Source: JAJYBV01 sp021812265 (lineage in GTDB: Bacteria > Chloroflexota > Ktedonobacteria > Ktedonobacterales > JACDGC01). From it: a stretch of DNA of 54,338 nucleotides. Below, one piece after another: positions 7,960 through 17,316 of the stretch. The notes beneath the pieces were generated by a model. It had not been told where the DNA came from and searched no databases. It saw only the letters and a list, made by a program, of their open reading frames with translations. A program made the translations under genes and the position numbers. Position 1 is the first letter of the stretch. The number at the start of each line of letters is the position of its first letter. Location of the stretch: the NCBI GenBank assembly GCA_027459525.1, contig DAIDIC010000156.1:1-54338 (forward strand), read 5' to 3'.

Positions 7960-8595
7960 AAAGAGAGGCCACTACCCATTGCCACTGGTGCGCCAGAACG
8001 CATCCCAGCATGTTCACAGGGTATGTCTGATATGGTGGGCAGGAAGCAGATACCCATTGCGTATTCCCCTAGCATGCGCCATTGCCACGCGATGCGCTTG
8101 GAATGATTCTGAAGAACACCTCCGTATGGGATACTCTCAAGCGTCTACAACATCGGCGATTTCCTTGAGAGCATCTATCGTAAATGCTAACATAAAAATA
8201 GGCCAAACGATACTCAAAAAACCGGCCACAAAAACACAAGAATCCGCTATACTGAGGAGGAGGAATCGATGAAGCGGAGGACGAAAGATGTATGAGAATA
8301 CCTCTTTTTCTTCTTGTTGCCAACTTCTATTTCATACACCCCTTGGCAGGATTTTCTATTGACATTTACATAGGCATATGGGCGTATGGATAATAAATCG
8401 TATAAAATATGCTATTATATTACAATAAACAGTGTTTTCTAAAATTTGCTCCTATTAATGTAACGTACACGTATTTAAAGAGAGATGGCGGGTGAATCTG
8501 ATACTTTTATATAGATAGAGTCATGTTAGAATATATGTCAGGAATGAGCAGGGTTTATAGGGGCAACCAGCCCCGTTGGAAAAAGGAAAGTAAAA
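7960..8595. other. Intergenic stretch without a credible gene
   Basis: Several short frames on both strands show no recognisable protein and poor ribosome sites. The last 250 bases are AT-rich, with TTGACA at 8359-8364 and several TATAAA/TATTAT-like boxes around 8400-8420. These probably contain the promoter of the lipoprotein gene at 8596, though no pairing has ideal spacing. The first part may be debris of the same insertion that left the IS1 remnant. Confidence 0.3.
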
Positions 8596-9774
8596 ATGAA
8601 CCGTACATTTGTGAAAAAAATGACAGTATTATTGATGGCTATGTGTGTGTTGTCGGCGTGCAATGGAACGACAAACAACATTGCGCAACAAACAGTTATC
8701 CCCACAAACACATCAATTTTATCACCTACTGCAGCGCCACAACCGGTATTTCCAGCATTTTCTGATTGGCGGGCAGCCTATATGGCGTCGAATCAGTCCG
8801 TTCATGCAGTAACGCTTGATGGTAAAAGCGATATTTCCGGGCCGATTTTAAAACAATATACGAATCAAGTGTATCCGGTGAATGATGAAATTTCTCCGGA
8901 TGGGCATACATTTGCTTATACAAGTCTTGGTAATTTTAATATCATCAATCTACAAACAGGGATTGACGCTAATTTTACAGATCAAAATCCGCCATTTGGA
9001 GACGTTTATACAGCGTTTTGGTCACAAAACGGTCAATATATGGCGGTAGGCGATAATGGACCGGATGTCGGTATTATTAATATGACCAATTATACCGATT
9101 TCACTTTGCCATTGCATCTAGCAAGTGACCAGCAAATTGTGCTGATAGGGTGGATTGACGCCAGCCATGTTGCCGCTTTTATTTATGTTGGATCTGAAAC
9201 AAATGGCCAATATGACTTTGAATCGATTTCCGTGCCGGATGGCCGCCAAAAGGTAATTGCATCGCTTAGTCACACTATTTGGAATGGGAATCTTTTTTAT
9301 CCGACAATTTCACCGGATGGCCGCCAAATTTTAGTAAGTAATGAACCATTTCGTAATTACCCATTTACGCCTCACGTTGCTGTCATCAATACAGAAACCG
9401 GTCAAGTGCGCAATTTTCCAAATATTGTTCGGCAAACCGGCGGAGATTTTACAACGGTTGCTTGGCGCCCGGGATATCCCAATAGCGTTGCCATTTCCAA
9501 CGAATTTAATAGCAGCAATAATTCCGGCGCATGGATGCTGAACCTTGCAACAGATTCGGCGGCATTCTTAGTGAAAGATTGGTCTCCAACCGCTTGGTCG
9601 CCGGATAGTAAAACATTAATCTTAAGTGAGGCAATTTTGGACGAGTGGATATCACCGCCGTTTTCCATTGAAGCTATGACGTTTGACAGTCACATGCGCA
9701 TAACCTCACAAATTATCTTATCTAAATCAGCGTATGGGTTCCCTTTTATCGGTTTTATAAAAACATCCAGCTAG
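8596..9774 (+). CDS. Lipoprotein with TolB/WD40-like beta-propeller
   Basis: A 392-residue exported lipoprotein. A basic, hydrophobic signal ends in the lipobox LSAC (lipidated Cys near residue 22). A Thr/Pro/Asn-rich linker follows, then a beta-propeller with repeated SPDG blades (SPDGHTFAYTS, SPDGRQILVSN, SPDSKTLILSE). Such propellers usually bind proteins or glycans at the cell surface; the ligand here is unknown. AAGGAAAG precedes the ATG. It is convergent with the M23 peptidase gene, and similar lipoprotein and anchored propellers occur at 45131 and 11130. Confidence 0.75.
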   Translation: MNRTFVKKMTVLLMAMCVLSACNGTTNNIAQQTVIPTNTSILSPTAAPQPVFPAFSDWRAAYMASNQSVHAVTLDGKSDISGPILKQYTNQVYPVNDEISPDGHTFAYTSLGNFNIINLQTGIDANFTDQNPPFGDVYTAFWSQNGQYMAVGDNGPDVGIINMTNYTDFTLPLHLASDQQIVLIGWIDASHVAAFIYVGSETNGQYDFESISVPDGRQKVIASLSHTIWNGNLFYPTISPDGRQILVSNEPFRNYPFTPHVAVINTETGQVRNFPNIVRQTGGDFTTVAWRPGYPNSVAISNEFNSSNNSGAWMLNLATDSAAFLVKDWSPTAWSPDSKTLILSEAILDEWISPPFSIEAMTFDSHMRITSQIILSKSAYGFPFIGFIKTSS

Positions 9775-9857
9775 ATAATTTATGACCAAGCAAACCAGCG
9801 CATGCCCCATTCATTGTGCGTGATTTGTTTGCCTGTGCAGTTCGGCAGATATACAAT

Positions 9858-9888
9858 AAAAAGCGGCTCATGAAACCCATAAGCCGCC
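9858..9888 (-). terminator. Terminator of the M23 peptidase gene
   Basis: GCGGCT/AGCCGC stem (9882-9887 with 9863-9868) followed by TTTTTATTG on the minus strand, 23 bases beyond the peptidase stop. Confidence 0.65.
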
Positions 9889-9910
9889 TCGTCTCCATTG
9901 ATTGCTGGTA

Positions 9911-11110
9911 TTATTGTCCGTTCAACATATTGGCGCCAAGCGGAACGGGAATAAATTCTATGGCGTCGGCGCCAAGCTGCACACTGGTTTCACCGGTCGC
10001 ATTGGAAAGGGTAACCTGCGCCGGAGCGCCGGCAGAGAAATAATATTCTCCCAGACCAATCCACTGCGGTCCCGTGTTGATTGCGCCGAATGGCGTGGTA
10101 AATGAACCCACATGCTCTTGATCTACCCAAACAGTAGTTGATTCTGCCGCTCCGGCGCTGTTTACATGGCTGATTGTATATGGCGCCCATTGGCTGCCTG
10201 CGTTTTGCGGATCGATGTATGCTCCAATTTCATACACACCGGAGGAAGGCAAAGCTGTTTTCCATGTTGCGGTTGCGGTTGCCTGCCCGGATGCAGTATA
10301 TGTCCACTTCATGCCGCCGTTGATATATCCGCTGCCGGTGGCGCTGTTCCACGTTCCTGTGGTGGAAAATCCCGCCGAAGAATCATCCGCTACAATTGCT
10401 CCGGGATGGGCCGCGCCGTTATCGCACCCCAAACAAGGCGCTTGTGTCGGCGCCGCCGGATTTGGCAAAAACATATAATAATCGGGAACGATATTGGGAT
10501 CGGTCATGGTGGTTGATTGCCATCCTAATGGATCGACGGCAAGCCAATTTGGCAGTTGAAACACTGAAAAATGCAGGTGCGGCCCGGATGCGTCTCCTGT
10601 TGATCCGCTAGTCGCTATCTGCCATTGTGCGCTGACTTGCTCGCCGGTGGTTACCAAAATAGCGTCTAAGTGCGCGTATAGTGTGGCGTAACCATTGCCA
10701 TGGTCGATAGCTATGGTTAATCCGCCGCCATTTTCATGGTTAGACGGATCGCTCCAGCCAGCTTGCACTACGGTTCCGGCTGCCGCCGCTAACACCGGCT
10801 CGTAAAACATATTAATGTCGTAGCCATTATGCCCGTCGTAGCAGCTTTGGTAGGGATCGCAGCTATATACGGAATTATTGTATACAACGGTTCCGTCAAA
10901 TCGCACAAATTTACCGTCATTCGCGTACCAAGGCTCATCATGATCGAACATAGAAATGGAGCGTGAAAACAACGTGCGCTCGCCATAGTATGGCCGGTAT
11001 AAAAACGGCGCCGGAGCAGATTGTGCGTGCGCTGGCTGCGGAATACCCGGAATACTAAAACTCAGCAATGTGATGATCAGCGCTAATGGCGCGATAATGT
11101 GTTTTATCAT
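9911..11110 (-). CDS. Secreted M23 (LytM) metallopeptidase with golvesin-like tail
   Basis: An exported peptidoglycan or peptide endopeptidase. The signal peptide is MIKHIIAPLALIITLLSF... ending at AHA-QS (about 30). The LytM zinc domain shows GHNGYDINM (HxxxD), LYAHLD and GPHLHF (HxH), so the catalytic set is complete. A linker with CLGC follows, then a beta-rich domain of about 140 residues (IVADDSSAGFSTTGTW to GADAIEFIPV) that resembles the golvesin/CBD-like C-terminal modules of secreted proteins. I chose the ATG at 11110, which begins the signal peptide with AGGGG upstream, over the longer frame to 11191. It lies 19 bases after the anchored propeller gene and is probably cotranscribed. 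Confidence 0.87.
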   Translation of the reverse strand: MIKHIIAPLALIITLLSFSIPGIPQPAHAQSAPAPFLYRPYYGERTLFSRSISMFDHDEPWYANDGKFVRFDGTVVYNNSVYSCDPYQSCYDGHNGYDINMFYEPVLAAAAGTVVQAGWSDPSNHENGGGLTIAIDHGNGYATLYAHLDAILVTTGEQVSAQWQIATSGSTGDASGPHLHFSVFQLPNWLAVDPLGWQSTTMTDPNIVPDYYMFLPNPAAPTQAPCLGCDNGAAHPGAIVADDSSAGFSTTGTWNSATGSGYINGGMKWTYTASGQATATATWKTALPSSGVYEIGAYIDPQNAGSQWAPYTISHVNSAGAAESTTVWVDQEHVGSFTTPFGAINTGPQWIGLGEYYFSAGAPAQVTLSNATGETSVQLGADAIEFIPVPLGANMLNGQ

Positions 11111-11129
11111 AGTGGTTGTTCCCCTATTT

Positions 11130-12443
11130 TTACCCCTGTAAATCATACATGGCCGATACATTTGCTGAATTTGCAATGGTAAGAGGCTCAAGTGTAAATA
11201 ATGGAGTCGTTACGTTGTTTGCTTGAACTGCGCCCTGCGCAGAGACAAGCCAGAAATCTGCCGATGTTAGCGCGGCGCCATATTTTTGCGCGCTGGCCGC
11301 CATCGATGTAAATACCAAGTTATTATTCGTCGTCCAATTCGGCTGAATATTACGCGGCTCACCCGTTTGTTGTGGACCGGCAATAGTTGTAACAGCGCTG
11401 CTCATTAAAGAATAGTTTTGTATTGCGCTGATAAGCGCTCCCGCTTGGCTGTCTGCGGTTTGCGATGATGTATTTAGCCGCGCGACGAACGCCAGATTTT
11501 CGCTGTTGGGAGACCATGAAACGGTATAACCGTGTCCGCCATCGACTGCCGCAACATACGTTCGCTGTGCATTTGCCGCGTTCATCAGCCAAAGCCCGCC
11601 GGTTTGAAAAGCTACATCAGAATCTTGAATTGTTTGATACGCCAAGCGTTTGCCGTTAGGCGCCCAGTTGAACAAACCTACAATTTGCTTGCTGCTGAAT
11701 ACTTGCTGTGGCTGCGAGCCATTTGCTCCCATGCTCCATACTTCACTGCCCAAGCCCAGCCCTTCGGAAACACTGAGAAGCAGCGATGAGCCTGATGGGG
11801 CAGATATAGCGTCTACTAATTGACTAGATGTCAGGTTTTGCGGCAGAGCAAGATTCACATGGCTGCCGTCACTTGCGTTGACTATCCAAACGCCCTCATT
11901 CCACGCCGATGGATTTGGCCCCATTGGAATAAATGGTTTAAACAAAAAATGCTGCCCATCGGGCATCCAATTTAAAAAGGAGCCTATTGCGTTGCTTGGA
12001 GTCATCGCTAAAGACTTTGTGGCGGTGTTATATATCCACACAAAGTCGCCGTGGTCTCCGCTGCCATCAATGGCGACATATTGGTAATTTGGCGATATTT
12101 TGACTGCGGCGATAATATCACTATCATCTGCGCCAAATCGATTGGTCAATAAACCAAGAGGAATTGAAATATTTTGGGCGTTAACCTGTTCCAGCATATA
12201 CCCCGCAGGCTCGCGCTGCATTTCATACATAATGCGCTGCGTTGTAACGCTTGCCGCAACAGGAGCATAGGATGCTGGCAGTGTATTGTGTGTGGAGTGA
12301 ATTTGGCTGTGGGTTATATATAAATAGCCATATGTTCCTAAAATCGGTATGCCTATAATACTGGCGGCTAAAGCTGCTGTAATGATCATATTTTTGGGCG
12401 CCATCCGGAAAAATCCGGCGCGTGTTGGTTGTAACGTTTTCAT
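11130..12443 (-). CDS. Membrane-anchored beta-propeller protein
   Basis: 437 residues: a short basic N-terminus, one membrane helix (about 18-42, MIITAALAASIIGIPILGTYGYLYI), then an extracytoplasmic TolB-like propeller with blades such as APNGKRLAYQT and SPNSENLAFVA. No lipobox is present, so it is signal-anchored. GGAG lies 11 bases before the ATG. It is the upstream partner of the M23 peptidase, which suggests a shared cell-envelope role. The specific function is not recognised. Confidence 0.7.
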   Translation of the reverse strand: MKTLQPTRAGFFRMAPKNMIITAALAASIIGIPILGTYGYLYITHSQIHSTHNTLPASYAPVAASVTTQRIMYEMQREPAGYMLEQVNAQNISIPLGLLTNRFGADDSDIIAAVKISPNYQYVAIDGSGDHGDFVWIYNTATKSLAMTPSNAIGSFLNWMPDGQHFLFKPFIPMGPNPSAWNEGVWIVNASDGSHVNLALPQNLTSSQLVDAISAPSGSSLLLSVSEGLGLGSEVWSMGANGSQPQQVFSSKQIVGLFNWAPNGKRLAYQTIQDSDVAFQTGGLWLMNAANAQRTYVAAVDGGHGYTVSWSPNSENLAFVARLNTSSQTADSQAGALISAIQNYSLMSSAVTTIAGPQQTGEPRNIQPNWTTNNNLVFTSMAASAQKYGAALTSADFWLVSAQGAVQANNVTTPLFTLEPLTIANSANVSAMYDLQG

Positions 12444-12633
12444 AGAAGTTATTTCTCCGAAGATTTCCGCTGCCTAAATTTGCTGTGTCATTGAGAGTGG
12501 CGGCGGCCTTCCGATAATCTTGTGTTCATATCTTGTGTTATCGGAATATTAGACAAGAAGTTTAGTGGTTTAACGGGAAACTAGTCCCTATTTTGGCGTC
12601 TGGCAGACTAAATGCGGTATACATTCAATATGG

Positions 12634-12639
12634 TATAAT
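12634..12639 (+). promoter_or_regulatory. -10 box of uvrA
   Basis: TATAAT 36 bases before the uvrA start. The sequence 17 bases upstream is a poor -35 match, which would fit an activator-dependent or extended -10 promoter. No LexA box of a known type is recognised. Confidence 0.4.
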
Positions 12640-12674
12640 GTTTGAAACAAATAATCTAACCAGGAGAGCAAGCA

Positions 12675-15600
12675 ATGCCCCAAAATTCCATACATATTCG
12701 CGGCGCACGCGAGCACAACCTAAAAAATATTGATTTGGTTATACCAAGGGATAAATTGGTGGTTTTTACGGGGTTATCTGGCTCTGGCAAAAGCAGCCTT
12801 GCCTTTGATACGCTTTTTGCCGAAGGGCAGCGGCGCTATATTGAATCGCTTTCTTCTTATGCGCGGCAATTTTTAGGGCAAATGGAGAAACCGGATGTCG
12901 ATCACATTGATGGATTATCTCCGGCCATTTCTATTGATCAGAAAAGCGCCTCGCATAATCCGCGATCTACAGTGGGAACGGTAACCGAGATTTATGATTA
13001 TATGCGTTTGCTCTATGCCCGCATTGGGCAGCCGCATTGCCCAATTTGCGGCAGACCGGTGAGCGCGCAAACGGTGCAGCAGATGGCGGACGCAATGCTG
13101 GATTTGCCGGAAGGGACTCGCGTTATGCTGCTTTCTCCCATTGTGAAGGGGCGCAAAGGAGAATATCGGCAAACGCTGGAAGATTTGCGCAAAAGCGGCT
13201 ACGCCCGCGTGCGCGTAGACGGAGTTACCCGTGATTTAAGCGATCCGATTGATTTAGATAAAAATAAAAAACACACTATCGAAGTGGTGGTAGATCGCTT
13301 AGTTATTCATAATGAAACAACGGATGATTCGGCGGAACATCTGCCGGCAAACATTACCTATCTGCAGCCGGCAGCTCCGTTAGCGAAAGTTGCCGAAGAG
13401 CCTCAGGAATATACGCTTTCTGTTTCGCCGGAACATGCAAATGGGCATTATATGCGTCCCCTTTCGCTGGCTGATACGCTGGATAGCGAAGATGGCGCTG
13501 CTGCGGCTGAAGTTAGAAACGGAACAGAAACGACGCCCGATGAACCTCATAGCATGCGGCAGCGTGTTACCGATTCGATAGAGACGACATTGAAGGCGGG
13601 AAACGGTGTTATGATTGCCGCAATTGTAAACACCGAAGGAAAAACAACGGAAGAGCGCTTATATTCCGAAAAATTTGCCTGTGAGTATTGCAATTTTTCT
13701 ATCGATGAAATTGCTCCACGCACCTTCAGCTTTAATAATCCGCATGGCGCTTGCTCTGATTGCACTGGCTTAGGCTATAAACTGGTGGTAGATGAAGAAT
13801 TGCTGGTAATAAACCCAGACTTAACGCTGGATGAAGGCGCGCTTGGCCCGTGGATTACGTATTCCGGAACCAGTCAATGGTACGCCATGCAAATGTCTGC
13901 TTTGCGCGAGCGCTATGGCTTTACCGCAAGGGTCCGCTGGAAAGATATGACGGCGACGCAGCAGCGTGTGATTTTATATGGCGATCCCGAAGAATTAAAA
14001 TTTCGCTATCGCAACCAGATGGGGCAGTCGCGAGAGTATTCGGCGCGTTATGAAGGCGTTGTGGCGTATGTAAAGCAGCGGCACGCAGAAGGATCGGACC
14101 ATATGCGCGCCGAAATGGAAAAATATATGACGGAACGTGTCTGTCCCACCTGCCATGGTAAAAAATTACGTCCGGAGGCGTTGGGAGTGACGGTGAGCGA
14201 TAAAAATATTCAAGACCTGACAGCTATGCCGGTGCTGAAATTGAAAGAATTTTTTGCGAATTTGCAGGAAAGCGAAAGAAGTGATCGCGAACGGATTATA
14301 TCGACACCGATTTTGAAAGAGATATTGGCGCGGCTAGGTTTTTTGGTTGATGTTGGGTTGGATTATCTTACCTTATCGCGTTCCGCAAATACACTTTCCG
14401 GCGGTGAGGCGCAGCGTATCCGGCTGGCGACACAAATTGGATCCGGTCTGACGGGGGTTTTATATATTTTAGATGAGCCAAGCATAGGCTTGCATCAGCG
14501 TGATAATGAACGGTTGATTCAAACGTTGAAGCGGCTGCGCGATTTGGGTAATACCCTAATTGTGGTAGAGCATGATGAAGAAACGATGCGTGACTCAGAC
14601 TATATTGTTGATATTGGGCCTGGGGCAGGTGATTTGGGCGGTAAAGTAGTTGCCCAAGGAACGTATGAGGAAATTATTCAGCATCCGGAATCTATTACCG
14701 GTAAATATTTATCGCGCCGGCTGGCGATAGCGGTTCCGGAAAAAAGAAGGCCCGGCAATGGCAAAAAATTGGTTATTAACGGCGCGCGCGAGCATAATTT
14801 AAAAAATATTACTGTTGAAATACCATTAGGCAAATTGGTTGTGGTAACCGGCGTTTCCGGATCGGGGAAAAGCTCTTTGGTAAACAGTGTTATTTATCCA
14901 AAATTGGCAACTGCGTTGAATGGCGCCCGCCGCCGCGCCGGAGAGCACGACAGTATTATTGGTGTAGACGCCTTGGATAAGGTTATCGATATCGATCAAT
15001 CGCCGATTGGCAGAACCCCGCGATCAAATCCGGCTACGTATACGAATGCGTTTACCGCTATCCGCGATTTGTTTGCGCAAACCGCCGAAGCGCGCGCGCG
15101 TGGCTACACGCCGGGCAGGTTCTCGTTTAATGTGAAAGGCGGCCGCTGTGAAACATGCCAAGGAGAAGGCATTATCAAAATTGAAATGAATTTTTTGCCG
15201 GATGTATATGTGCCGTGTGAAGCGTGTCATGGCAAACGCTATAACCGCGAAGCGCTGGAAATTCGGTTTAAAGGGAAAACTATTGCCGATGTGCTGGATA
15301 TGACCATTGAAACCGCATGTGATTTCTTTGCGGCTATTCCGTCGATCTATAATAAATTTTCTACCCTGCGCGATGTCGGCTTAAATTATATGACACTTGG
15401 CCAGCCTGCCACCACCCTTTCCGGCGGCGAAGCGCAGCGGGTGAAACTTGCGGCGGAACTTTCCCGGCGATCTACCGGCAAAACACTGTATATTTTAGAT
15501 GAGCCGACCACCGGGCTGCACTTTGCCGATGTAGAGCGGTTATTGCATGTGCTGCAGCGCTTAACCGACGCGGGCAACACCGTGCTGGTTATTGAGCATA

Positions 15601-15776
15601 ATTTGGATGTGATAAAATGCGCCGATTGGATTATTGACTTGGGACCGGAAGGCGGCGACCGCGGCGGCACAATTATTGCGCAAGGCGCGCCTGAAGAAAT
15701 TGTGGAATGCAATCGCAGTTATACCGGTATGTTTTTACGGCGTCTGCTGGAAGAAAAAGTTGCCGGCGCTGTATAG
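12675..15776 (+). CDS. uvrA: UvrABC excinuclease subunit A, with an insertion
   Basis: The damage-recognition ATPase of nucleotide excision repair. All UvrA landmarks are present: Walker A GLSGSGKSSLAF and GVSGSGKSSLVN; signatures LSGGEAQRIRLA and LSGGEAQRVKLA; zinc modules CEYCNFS...CSDCTG and CETCQGEG...CEACHG; and the CPICGRPV region. At 1033 residues it is about 90 longer than E. coli UvrA. The excess is an acidic, low-complexity segment at about 215-292, between VVVDRLVIH and MRQRVTDSIETTL, near the UvrB-binding region. AGGAG precedes the ATG by 7 bases. It is monocistronic as far as can be seen. Confidence 0.97.
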   Translation: MPQNSIHIRGAREHNLKNIDLVIPRDKLVVFTGLSGSGKSSLAFDTLFAEGQRRYIESLSSYARQFLGQMEKPDVDHIDGLSPAISIDQKSASHNPRSTVGTVTEIYDYMRLLYARIGQPHCPICGRPVSAQTVQQMADAMLDLPEGTRVMLLSPIVKGRKGEYRQTLEDLRKSGYARVRVDGVTRDLSDPIDLDKNKKHTIEVVVDRLVIHNETTDDSAEHLPANITYLQPAAPLAKVAEEPQEYTLSVSPEHANGHYMRPLSLADTLDSEDGAAAAEVRNGTETTPDEPHSMRQRVTDSIETTLKAGNGVMIAAIVNTEGKTTEERLYSEKFACEYCNFSIDEIAPRTFSFNNPHGACSDCTGLGYKLVVDEELLVINPDLTLDEGALGPWITYSGTSQWYAMQMSALRERYGFTARVRWKDMTATQQRVILYGDPEELKFRYRNQMGQSREYSARYEGVVAYVKQRHAEGSDHMRAEMEKYMTERVCPTCHGKKLRPEALGVTVSDKNIQDLTAMPVLKLKEFFANLQESERSDRERIISTPILKEILARLGFLVDVGLDYLTLSRSANTLSGGEAQRIRLATQIGSGLTGVLYILDEPSIGLHQRDNERLIQTLKRLRDLGNTLIVVEHDEETMRDSDYIVDIGPGAGDLGGKVVAQGTYEEIIQHPESITGKYLSRRLAIAVPEKRRPGNGKKLVINGAREHNLKNITVEIPLGKLVVVTGVSGSGKSSLVNSVIYPKLATALNGARRRAGEHDSIIGVDALDKVIDIDQSPIGRTPRSNPATYTNAFTAIRDLFAQTAEARARGYTPGRFSFNVKGGRCETCQGEGIIKIEMNFLPDVYVPCEACHGKRYNREALEIRFKGKTIADVLDMTIETACDFFAAIPSIYNKFSTLRDVGLNYMTLGQPATTLSGGEAQRVKLAAELSRRSTGKTLYILDEPTTGLHFADVERLLHVLQRLTDAGNTVLVIEHNLDVIKCADWIIDLGPEGGDRGGTIIAQGAPEEIVECNRSYTGMFLRRLLEEKVAGAV

Positions 15777-15849
15777 TGTTTGGTCAATAAATCTTTGCAG
15801 CGTGTCAAATACGACTAATGGTTAGAATAGATTAATGCCGTTGGCGCAA

Positions 15850-16446
15850 TTAACGTTTGCGCCTGTCGCGCATTTCTTGGTCATTAAAAATATGACTGAG
15901 TGTCGGCTTGGTTTGTCCCTGATATTTTGACTGACGGGCAGTAGAATATGGCTGCGAAGCTGGTTGAGATAATTGTTCAATACTTAATTGACAAATGCGC
16001 ATGCCGGGATAGATGGCGACTGCAATATTATTCAGATTGCTGATTTCTAAGGTGATTGTGCCGTTGAAACCAGGATCGATAAATCCGGCGGTAGAATGCA
16101 CTATAATGCCTAAGCGGCCTAAACTGCTTCTGCCATCCAATCTGCCGACAAAGTCAGCGGATAGTTTTACCCGCTCTAAAGTTACGCCAAGGATAAATTC
16201 TTTTGGATGCACAATGAACCGTTCGTGTTCTTGCAGTACTACCGATGAAGTAAGGCCTTCAAAAGTTTGTGGATCTGCCGGATCGATAACCGCTGTTTGC
16301 GGCATATTAAATATTAAAAACTCATTCCCCAGCCGCAAATCTATCGAAGCTGGTTGAATTTGTGATTCTTTATCCAGCAGTGGTTCAATAGAAATATTGC
16401 CCGTATTTATTTGCTGCACAATTTCGTGATCCGAAAGTAAAGACAT
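15850..16446 (-). CDS. dcd: dCTP deaminase, probably bifunctional (dCTP to dUMP)
   Basis: A trimeric pyrimidine-nucleotide enzyme that makes dUTP, or directly dUMP, from dCTP. The core GRSSLGRLGIIVHSTAGFI followed by DPGFNGTITLEISN matches, from memory, the bifunctional Dcd-Dut of Mycobacterium tuberculosis (THSTAGFIDPGF) rather than the E. coli deaminase (HVTAHRIDPGW), so dUTPase activity is also likely. The C-terminus SKYQGQTKPT is the family lid. I chose the ATG at 16446 (MSLLSDHEI, which aligns with family starts); an in-frame ATG at 16464 is possible and neither has a good ribosome site. Last gene of the minus-strand run after rsmE. Confidence 0.9.
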   Translation of the reverse strand: MSLLSDHEIVQQINTGNISIEPLLDKESQIQPASIDLRLGNEFLIFNMPQTAVIDPADPQTFEGLTSSVVLQEHERFIVHPKEFILGVTLERVKLSADFVGRLDGRSSLGRLGIIVHSTAGFIDPGFNGTITLEISNLNNIAVAIYPGMRICQLSIEQLSQPASQPYSTARQSKYQGQTKPTLSHIFNDQEMRDRRKR

Positions 16447-16515
16447 AACGTAAAATTCTTTCATATTGCCAAAAAAGATAAATATGCGTCAAACAGCAAA
16501 TTTTCAGCCGGTTCA

Positions 16516-17316
16516 TTACATACCGCCGCAGGCAGAAATGGTTAAAATAGCCGCAGCAATTGCCGCCGTTTCCGCGCGCAGAATACGTGGCCCCAATGAA
16601 ACAATCTTTGCTCCGGCGGCTTGCGCCATCTGAACCTCTAATTCGCTGAATCCGCCTTCTGGACCGATAAATAACGCTATAACAAGGCGTTCAACCTGTG
16701 TATATTGTATCACGTTTGCCAACGCCGGCTGAAATCCGCTTTTCTCTTTGTAATTGCCGGATGTTCGCTGCTGTTTGCCGGATTCTTCCCACGCTAAAAA
16801 GGTCGCGTTGCAGTGTTTTGCGGCGCTTTGCAGCGCTTGCTGAAATGGCGCCGGCTCTTCGATAGCCGGCAGTGTTGATCTGCCGGATTGCTCCATGGCT
16901 TCAATTGCAATGGAGCGCCAGCGCTGTTTTTTTGTGGAGCTGACTTCATCCAGTCCTTTTATGCTGTGTTCGCTGATTACCGGAATAAAAGCGGTGACGC
17001 CGATTTCTGTTCCCTTTTGAATAATCCATTCAAATTTAGCCGATTTCAACATTCCCTGATAGAGACGCACAGTTATCGGCGGCTCGGTTTGCAGCAAAAG
17101 CAGCTGTTCTACAAGCAGTTGCGCCGCCCTGCCGGTAAACGCTTGAATGCGCGCAACACAAGCCGACCCGGCGCCATTGATAAGTATAACTTCATCATTT
17201 GGCCGCAGGCGCAGCACCGACTGCATTTGGCGGGCAAGTTCTGGTCCGGCAGTTATTTCCATATGCGTTTCAAAAGCGGGGATGGGAACATAAAAACGCA
17301 GCGTTTCATTCATCAT
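16516..17316 (-). CDS. rsmE: 16S rRNA (uracil-1498-N3)-methyltransferase
   Basis: A SPOUT-class methyltransferase acting on 16S rRNA in the 30S subunit. The 266 residues carry the knot signature IALFIGPEGGFSELEV and the C-terminal LGPRILRAETAAIAA, diagnostic for RsmE. The start ATG at 17316 overlaps the prmA stop (ATGA), so translation is coupled. prmA-rsmE is a common pair in bacteria. Confidence 0.94.
   Translation of the reverse strand: MMNETLRFYVPIPAFETHMEITAGPELARQMQSVLRLRPNDEVILINGAGSACVARIQAFTGRAAQLLVEQLLLLQTEPPITVRLYQGMLKSAKFEWIIQKGTEIGVTAFIPVISEHSIKGLDEVSSTKKQRWRSIAIEAMEQSGRSTLPAIEEPAPFQQALQSAAKHCNATFLAWEESGKQQRTSGNYKEKSGFQPALANVIQYTQVERLVIALFIGPEGGFSELEVQMAQAAGAKIVSLGPRILRAETAAIAAAILTISACGGM

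Noticed and set aside
7979..8323. Overlapping 84-97 codon frames on both strands, and a hydrophobic minus-strand frame ending ALKEIADVVDA near 8145
   Set aside because: No ribosome site, no recognisable family and implausible composition for most. The hydrophobic frame lacks a good start codon.
12915..13172. Minus-strand frame inside uvrA
   Set aside because: Shadow of the highly conserved uvrA; no start signals.
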